The translations under genes and the position numbers were made by a program. The notes under the pieces are model-generated. The model was not told where the DNA came from. It made no database searches and worked only from the letters and a program-made list of their open reading frames with translations. Shown piece after piece: positions 58,201 to 64,000 of a stretch of 64,000 nucleotides of DNA. Every line of letters begins with the position of its first letter. Position 1 is the first letter of the stretch. Source of the stretch: Ehretia macrophylla (lineage: Eukaryota > Streptophyta > Magnoliopsida > Boraginales > Ehretiaceae); the NCBI GenBank assembly GCA_037974665.1, contig CM075770.1, positions 22,679,501 through 22,743,500 of the forward strand, given 5' to 3'.

Positions 58201-61200
58201 AGGTTGTCTTGCCCAAGGTACCATGGGATTCAGTAATAGAAATGTGATCGATTAGGTTGTCTTCCTTTTCGCGGCTCATGATGTATGATCCGGGACGGAA
58301 AAATAACACAAAAGAAGAAAAGTATCCCAAAACTGATGAAAATGTTCAATTTTGGGCTCCGAAAATAGGCGCAGCAGTGCAAGCTTGGTGCCCATGTCGT
58401 AGAGCTCTCGGAGAGTATTCCAACGGTATGCTGTGCGCCGCGTAACTCCTTACGGATCAAAAAGTATGGGCAACAGAGCGACGGAGACCTGGTCCCTAGC
58501 CCCACGCCCTCGGTTTGCGGGAAAAGCCTCTACGTAAGGCGTAGTTGTCTTGCCCAAGGTGCCGTGGGATTCGGTAATAGAAATGTGATGGATTAGGTTG
58601 TCTTCTTTTTCGCGGCTCACGACGTACGATCCGGGACGGAAAAATAGCACAAAAGAATAAAAGTGCCCCGAAACTGATGAAAACATTCGATTTTGGGCTC
58701 CGAAAATAGGCGCAGCCATGCAAGCTTGGTGCCCCTATCGTAGAGCTCTCGGAAAGTACTCCAACGGTATGCTGGGCGTCGCGTAACTCCTTACGGATCA
58801 AAATTTATAGGCACCGGAGCGACAGAGACCTGGTCCCAAGCCCCACGACCTCAGTTTGCGGGCCAAGCCTCTACAAGAGGCGTAGTTGTCTTGCCCAAGG
58901 TGCCGTGGGATTTCGTAATAGAAATGTGATGGATTAGGTTGTCATCCTGTTCGCGGCTCACGACGTACGATCCAGGACAAAAAAATAGCACAAAAGAAGA
59001 AAAGTGTCCCGAAACTGAAGAAAACGTTCAATTTTGGGCTATGAAAATAGGTGCAGCAAAGCAGGCTAGGTACCCCCGTCGCAGAGCTCTCGGAGTGCTT
59101 TCCAACGGTATGTTGTGCGCAGCGTAACACCTTACGGATCAAATATTATAGGCACCGAAGCGACGGAGACCTGGTCCCAAGCCCCACGCCCTCAGTTTGC
59201 TGGCCCAGCCTCTACGTTAGGCGAAGTTGTGTTGCCCAAGGTACCGTGGGATTCGGTAATAGAAATATGATGGATTAGGTTGTCTTCCCTTTCGCTGCTC
59301 ACGACGTACGATCCGGGACGAAAAAATAGCGCAAAAGAATAAAAGTGTCCCGAAACTGATGAAAACATTCGATTTTGGGCTCCGAAAACTGGTGCAGCCG
59401 ATCAGGCTTGGTGCCCCCGTCGTAGAGTTCTTGGAGAGCTTTCCAACGGTATGCTGTGCGCCGCGTAACTCCTTACGGATCAAAAGTTATGCGCATCGGA
59501 GCGACAGAAACTTGTTCTAAGCCCCACGCCCTCGGTTTGTGGGCCCAGCCTCTACGTGAGTCAAAGTTGTCTTGCCCAAGATGCCATGGGATTTGGTAAT
59601 AGAATTGTGATGGATTATGTTGTCTTCCTTTTCGCAGCTCACAATGAATGATCCGGGACGGAAAAACAATACAAAAGAAGAAAAGTATCTCAAAATTGAT
59701 GAAAACGTTCGTTTTTGGGCTCCCAAAACTGGCACAGTAGAGCAGGCTTGGTACCACCGTCGTAGGGCTCCCGGAGAGATTTCCAACGGTATGCTGTGTG
59801 CCGCGTAAATCCTTACTGATCAAAAGTTATTGGTACCGGAGCGAAGGAGACCTAGTCCAAAGCCCCACGCCCTCGGTTTGCGGGCCCAACCTATATGTGA
59901 GGCAAAGTTTTCTTGCCCAAGGTGCCGTGGGATTCGGTAATAGAAATGTGATGGATTAGATAGTCTTCCTTTTCGGGGCTAACAACGTACGATCCGGGAC
60001 AGAAAAACAGCGCAAAAGAAGAAAAGTGTGCCAAAACTGATGAAAACATTCAATTTTTGGCTCAGAAAATAAGCGCAGTTGAGCCGGCTTGGTACCCTCG
60101 TCGTAGAGCTCTCAGAGAGCTTTCCAACGGTATGCTATGCGCCGCGTAACTCTTTACGGATCAAAAGTTATGGGCACCGGAGCGACGGAGACCTGGTCCC
60201 AAGCCCCAAGCCCCAAGCCCTAGGTTTGCGGGCCCAGCCTCTACGGTAGGCGAAGTTGTCTTGCCCAAGGTGTCGTGGGATTCGGTAATAGAAATGTGAT
60301 GGATTAGGTTGTCTTCCTTTTCACCGCTCACGGCGTACGATCCGAGATACAAAAACAGCACAAAAGAAGAATAGTGTCCCGAAATTGATGAAAATATTTG
60401 ATTTTGGGCTCCGAAAATAGGTGCAGCATAGGAGGCTTGGTACCCCTGTCGTAGAGCTCTCGAAGAGCTTTCCAACGGTATGCTGTGCACCACGTAACTC
60501 CTTACAAATCAAAAGTTATGGGTACCGGAGCGACGGAGACCTGGTCCCGAGCCCCACACCCTCGGTTTGCAGGCCCAGCCTCTACGTGAGGCGAGGTTGT
60601 CTTGACCAAGGTGTCGTGGGATTCGGTAATAGAAATGTGATGGATTAGGTTGTCTTCCTTTTTGCAGCTTACGACGTACGATCCGGGATGAAAAAACAGC
60701 ACAAAAGAAGAAAATTATCCCGAAACTGATGAAAACGTTCAATTTTGGGCTACGAAAACAGGCGCAGTCGTGCAAGCTTGGTGCCCCTGTCGTAGAGCTC
60801 TCGGAGAGTATTCAACAGTATGCTGTGCGCCGCGTAACTCCTTACGGATCAAGAGTTATGGGCACCAGAGCGACGGAGACTTGGTCCCAAGCCCCACGTC
60901 CTCGGTTTGCGGGCCAAGCATCTACATGAGGCATAGTTGTCTTGCCAAAGGTGCCGTGGGATTCGGTAATAGAAATGTGATGGATTAGGTTATCTTCCTT
61001 TTTGCAGCTCACGACGTACGATCCGTGATGGAAAAACAGCACAAAAGAAGAAAAATGTCCCGAAACTGAAGAAAACGTTTGATATTGGGCTCCAAAAATA
61101 GGCGCAGCAAAGCAGGCTTGGTACCCCCGTCGTAGAGCTCTCGGAGAGCTATCCAACGGTATGCTGTGCACCGCGTAACTCTTTACGGATCAAAAGTTAT

Positions 61201-62304
61201 GTGTACCAGAGCGATGGAGACCTAGTCCCAAGCCCTACGTCCTTGGTTTGCAGGCCCAGCCTCTACGTGAGGTGAGGTTGTCTGGCCCAAGGTGCCGTGG
61301 GATTCGGTAAGAGAAATGTGATGGACAAGGTTGTCTTCCTTTTTGCGGCTCACGACGTATGATCTGGGACGGAAAAGTAGCACAAAACTAGAAAAGTGTC
61401 CCGAAACTAATGAAAACATTCAATTTTGGGCTATGAAAACAGGCGCAGCTGTGCAAGCTTGGTTCCCCTGTCGTAGAGCTTTCATAGAATATTCCAACGG
61501 TATGTTGTACGCCGCATAACTCCTTACGGATCAAAAGTTATGGGCAAAGGAGCGACGGAGACCTGGTCCAAAGCCCCACGCCCTCGGTTTGCAGGCCAAG
61601 CCTCTACGTGAGGCGTAGTTGTCTTGCCCAAGGTGCCGTGGGATTCGGTAACATAAATGCAATGGATTAGGTTGTCTTCTTTTTCGCGGCTCACAACGTA
61701 CGATGCGGGATGGAAAAACAGCACAAAAGAAGAAAAATGTGCCGAAACTGATGAAAATATTCAATTTTGGCCTCCAAAAATAGGCACAACACAGCAGGCT
61801 TGGTGCCCCCGTCGTAGAGCTCTTGGTGAGCTTTCCAACGGTATGCTGTGCGCCGCGTAACGCCTTACGGATCAAAAGTTATGGGCACCGGAGCGACGGA
61901 GACCTGGTCCCAAGCCCCACGCCCTCGGTTTGCAGGCCCAGCCTCTACGTGAGGCGAAGTTGTCTTGCCCTAGGTGCCATGGGATTCGGTAATAGAAATG
62001 TGATGGATTAGGTTGTCTTCCTATTCGCGGCTCATGACGTACGATCCGGGATGGAAAAATAGCGCAAAAAAAAAGTGTCTCGAAACTGATGAAAACGTTC
62101 AATTTTGGGCTTTGAAAACAGGCGCAATAAAGCAGGCTTGGTACCCCTAACGTAGAGCTCTTGGAGAGCTTTCCAATGGTATGTTGTGCGCCGCGCAACT
62201 CCTTACGGATCAAAAGTTATGGGCGCCGGAGCGAGGGAGACCTGGTCCCAATCCCCACGCCCTCGGTTTGCCCGCCAAGCGTCTACGTGAGGCGTAGTTG
62301 CCTT
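49217..62304. repeat. 341-bp satellite array, block D
   Basis: About 38.4 monomers in the same orientation and phase as blocks A-C, starting with the right CTAAC duplication. I see no T-type monomer (TACTCGCAG) here. Instead there are variants absent from blocks A and B, such as AGGCACCGC (51887, 53252, 56660, 57000) and CAACAGAGCG with CGTAGTTG. A small extra CCCCAAG copy lies near 60201. The block ends at the element starting 62305. Its open frames are not called as genes. Confidence 0.97.
52671..59213. repeat. 10-11-monomer duplication within satellite block D
   Basis: Rare variants recur at constant offsets: GCGCTGCGTTACTCC at 53324 and 57072, AAGTTAAGC at 53691 and 57439, CAACAGAGCG at 54721 and 58471, CTACAAGAGG at 55121 and 58871, and GGGCTATGAAAATAGG near 55285 and 59035. 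These offsets are about 3,750 bp, or 11 monomers. At the margins the offset is 10 monomers (TTATGGGCGCC at 52671 and 56078; TACGTTAGGCG at 55804 and 59213), so each copy has gained or lost one monomer. Confidence 0.8.
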
Positions 62305-64000
62305 TGTGATGCCCGAGATTTAGCCATGCATTTAATTACTGTTGCATCCTTTGTTTGCTCATCTTTTTCTATGCCTTATTAAATGTCTCCTTAAGTTACT
62401 ATTTACTCCATTTTTAAACTGCATTCTATTGGTTAATTAGCATTTTTATTAAATCATATTAATTGTTAAAGTAGTGGGAAAAATGTGCAATTGAGCTAGA
62501 GGCGATAGGAGAGCTCGTTTAGAAAATGACTTTTGTAGTTGAATGAATAGTGTTACGTAACTAACTTAGAGATTTAATTATCTAGCACACATGTATCACC
62601 TTAGGCTCGTTTCTAAGCTTTCAACGTGCATTTTAGAAGCCACTTAAGCACCCAAGCTTGACCCCACCAAACTAAACACCTTAAATAGCAACTAAGGCTC
62701 ACAAAACACAAAACAAAAGAAAAAAAAGTGGGTAGAAATCCTGTAGCTGGGCCGAGAGCAAGGAGAAGAGAAAAAAAAAAGATTTTGCTCATCAACTCTC
62801 CAAATCAAGCCACTCCAAGCCTTGAGCAACTAGTGTAGGGTGTTTGCAAGCTTCCTAGGTGTTCCTACGCGCATTGGTGAGGGATTTCACGGCTTATTTT
62901 TGCATTTCTAAATAGTTGCTCTTTTCTTGATTTGTTAAAAATGTGATCAAATGCCATTGTATTAGTTATCTATGCTATTATACCATGTATATGAATTCTA
63001 GAGAACATATTTGAGCCATCGTTTCGCAATTTAAACGGTTAGAATCGTTAGTTTGATTTTTAGGGTGAATAGTGATATTTTTCTAGGGTTTTGTAATTGC
63101 TCGAATTAGCTTGATTCAATGCTTCTAATAGATGCCTTAGGTGCTAGTGAAGGTAACCTAATAGCCCCGTGCACTTGCATTGTCCTTAAATCGCTTAAAA
63201 TGGAAAATAGCCGACTTTAATTTGGGGCTTTCGGGGTTAATGCGAATCCGGGTGGATTCGGGCTTCAATTCTAGTATCCTTAAGCTACCTAGGTGCTATA
63301 GAAGCCTTGATATCCCTTGTTTGAAGCCCGGACAATGTATGTGTAGTTTAAAGCCATAAGAGGGAATTTGGGGCTTTCGGGGTAATCGCGGGTATTCGAA
63401 TGAGTTAGAGGGTTGAGAGGGTACCTTGAGGGTTAATTAGAAGGTTGGGAGAGTTTCCTTTAAAAATGGAATCATTAACCTTGGTTTGGAAGATAAATAG
63501 TTTGAAAAACAAAGGGGATTAGGTGCAATTTTGGTTGTCTCACACTTCTAAACCCATGGCATGACTCCTTAAGTGTTTATATGTGGTTTCAAGTTGATTT
63601 GGAGCTTTTGGTATGGTTCTATGCTTATTTTGTACATGTTCCTTTGTAAACTGCTTATTAGCTTCTATAATTGCTTATATTCTAATTGCATCGAGGTCAA
63701 CCTACTTTGTTGATCCTCCTATGTGTTAATGCTTATATTATTGCTATTAATTTGCCATTATTAAGTGCATTGCATCGTGGTTGCGCAACCATAGTGTCAG
63801 GGGCTGATGCGTTGAATATCGGCTGGGCGGCAGATGGCTTGCCGGTGGATATTCAATCTCCGTGCCCTAGTCCCTCATTCGCCTGGTCTGGAGATTGCCA
63901 GGGGATGTTGGGTCGTAGGATTATCGGGGTATATCCGGAGTACACCCGCTGGAGTATTTGGGGTTATGCCGGCTTATCGTGATCGTGCTCGTGGTTCGTG
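62305..64000 (+). mobile_element. Family 2 LTR, plus strand, truncated by the window edge
   Basis: Starts TGTGATGCCCGAGATTTAGCC after GCCTT (62300-62304, the presumed left target duplication). The start matches the reverse complement of the other family 2 LTR ends (TGTGACACCCGGGAT). Other matches are AGAGGCGATAGGAGAGCTCG near 62500 and the last bases of the window, CGTGATCGTGCTCGTGG. Elsewhere it has diverged, so it is another subfamily. A purine run lies at 62711-62782 and a donor-like GTGAGGG near 62877. Whether it is a 5' LTR or a solo LTR cannot be told. I see no gene; the frames at 62613-62795 and 63686-63982 lie in LTR sequence. Confidence 0.88.
63699..63948 (+). other. Conserved LTR block I, divergent family 2 copy
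   Basis: CCTACTTTGTTGATCC, palindrome TGGTTGCGCAACCA (63778-63791), arms TTGAATATC (63812-63820) and GATATTCAA (63848-63856), loop GCGGCAGATGGCTTG, then GTTGGGTCGTAGGATT and ATCCGGAGTACACCC. The arms have a completely different sequence from the other copies yet pair perfectly. Confidence 0.82.

Noticed and set aside
1-62304. CRISPR-like repetitive structure
   Set aside because: The repeat unit is about 341 bp with no short identical repeats and unique spacers, and the context is a plant nuclear satellite.
62711-62782. Purine-rich run as a polypurine tract
   Set aside because: It lies in the middle of an LTR, is not followed by an LTR start, and is broken by other bases.

Overview
This is repetitive DNA from a plant nuclear genome, most likely a flowering plant. 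The evidence is very large LTRs, initiator-methionine-tRNA primer sites (TGGTATCAGAGC), and Ty3/gypsy pol of the chromovirus Tekay/Del type. There is no prokaryotic gene organisation, and I found no intact host gene, tRNA or rRNA gene. The species cannot be told from the sequence.

The base layer is one tandem satellite with a monomer of about 341 bp, always in the same orientation. It occupies 1-5005, 19124-34370, 43570-43632 and 49217-62304. Removing the insertions rejoins these blocks in phase into about 33.4 kb, or roughly 98 monomers. Monomers fall into linked variant types that form dimeric and longer higher-order patterns, including a 6-monomer duplication (25.7-29.4 kb) and 10-11-monomer duplications (52.6-59.2 kb).

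Four LTR-retrotransposon insertions break the array. (1) 5006-19123 is a 3.73-kb solo LTR with TSD TAACT. It is split by a younger nested element at 7167-17548 (TSD GGTAA) that has two 3.73-kb LTRs and a 2.9-kb non-coding interior, so it is a LARD-like non-autonomous element. (2) 34371-43569 (TSD AAAAC) is a rearranged relative: partial LTR, integrase C-terminal pseudogene, polypurine tract, full LTR, RT/RNase H/integrase pseudogene, partial LTR. It is the only source of pol sequence here. (3) 43633-49216 (minus strand, TSD CTAAC) has two 2.5-kb LTRs around an interior of only 589 bp. (4) 62305-64000 is the start of a plus-strand relative of (3), cut by the window edge.

The most interesting signal is inside the LTRs. 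Two otherwise dissimilar LTR families share a colinear block of about 230-265 bp. It contains a perfect palindrome (AAGGTTGCAACCTT or GGTTGCGCAACC) followed by a hairpin with a 15-nt loop of consensus GCGGCRnnnGGCTTG. The stem arms differ between subfamilies but remain complementary. In family 1 the hairpin lies between a splice-donor-like and a splice-acceptor-like site, the arrangement expected of a packaging or dimerisation signal kept only in unspliced genomic RNA. That role is inference; the base pairing is visible directly. Both families also carry an inverted repeat just upstream of the polypurine tract.
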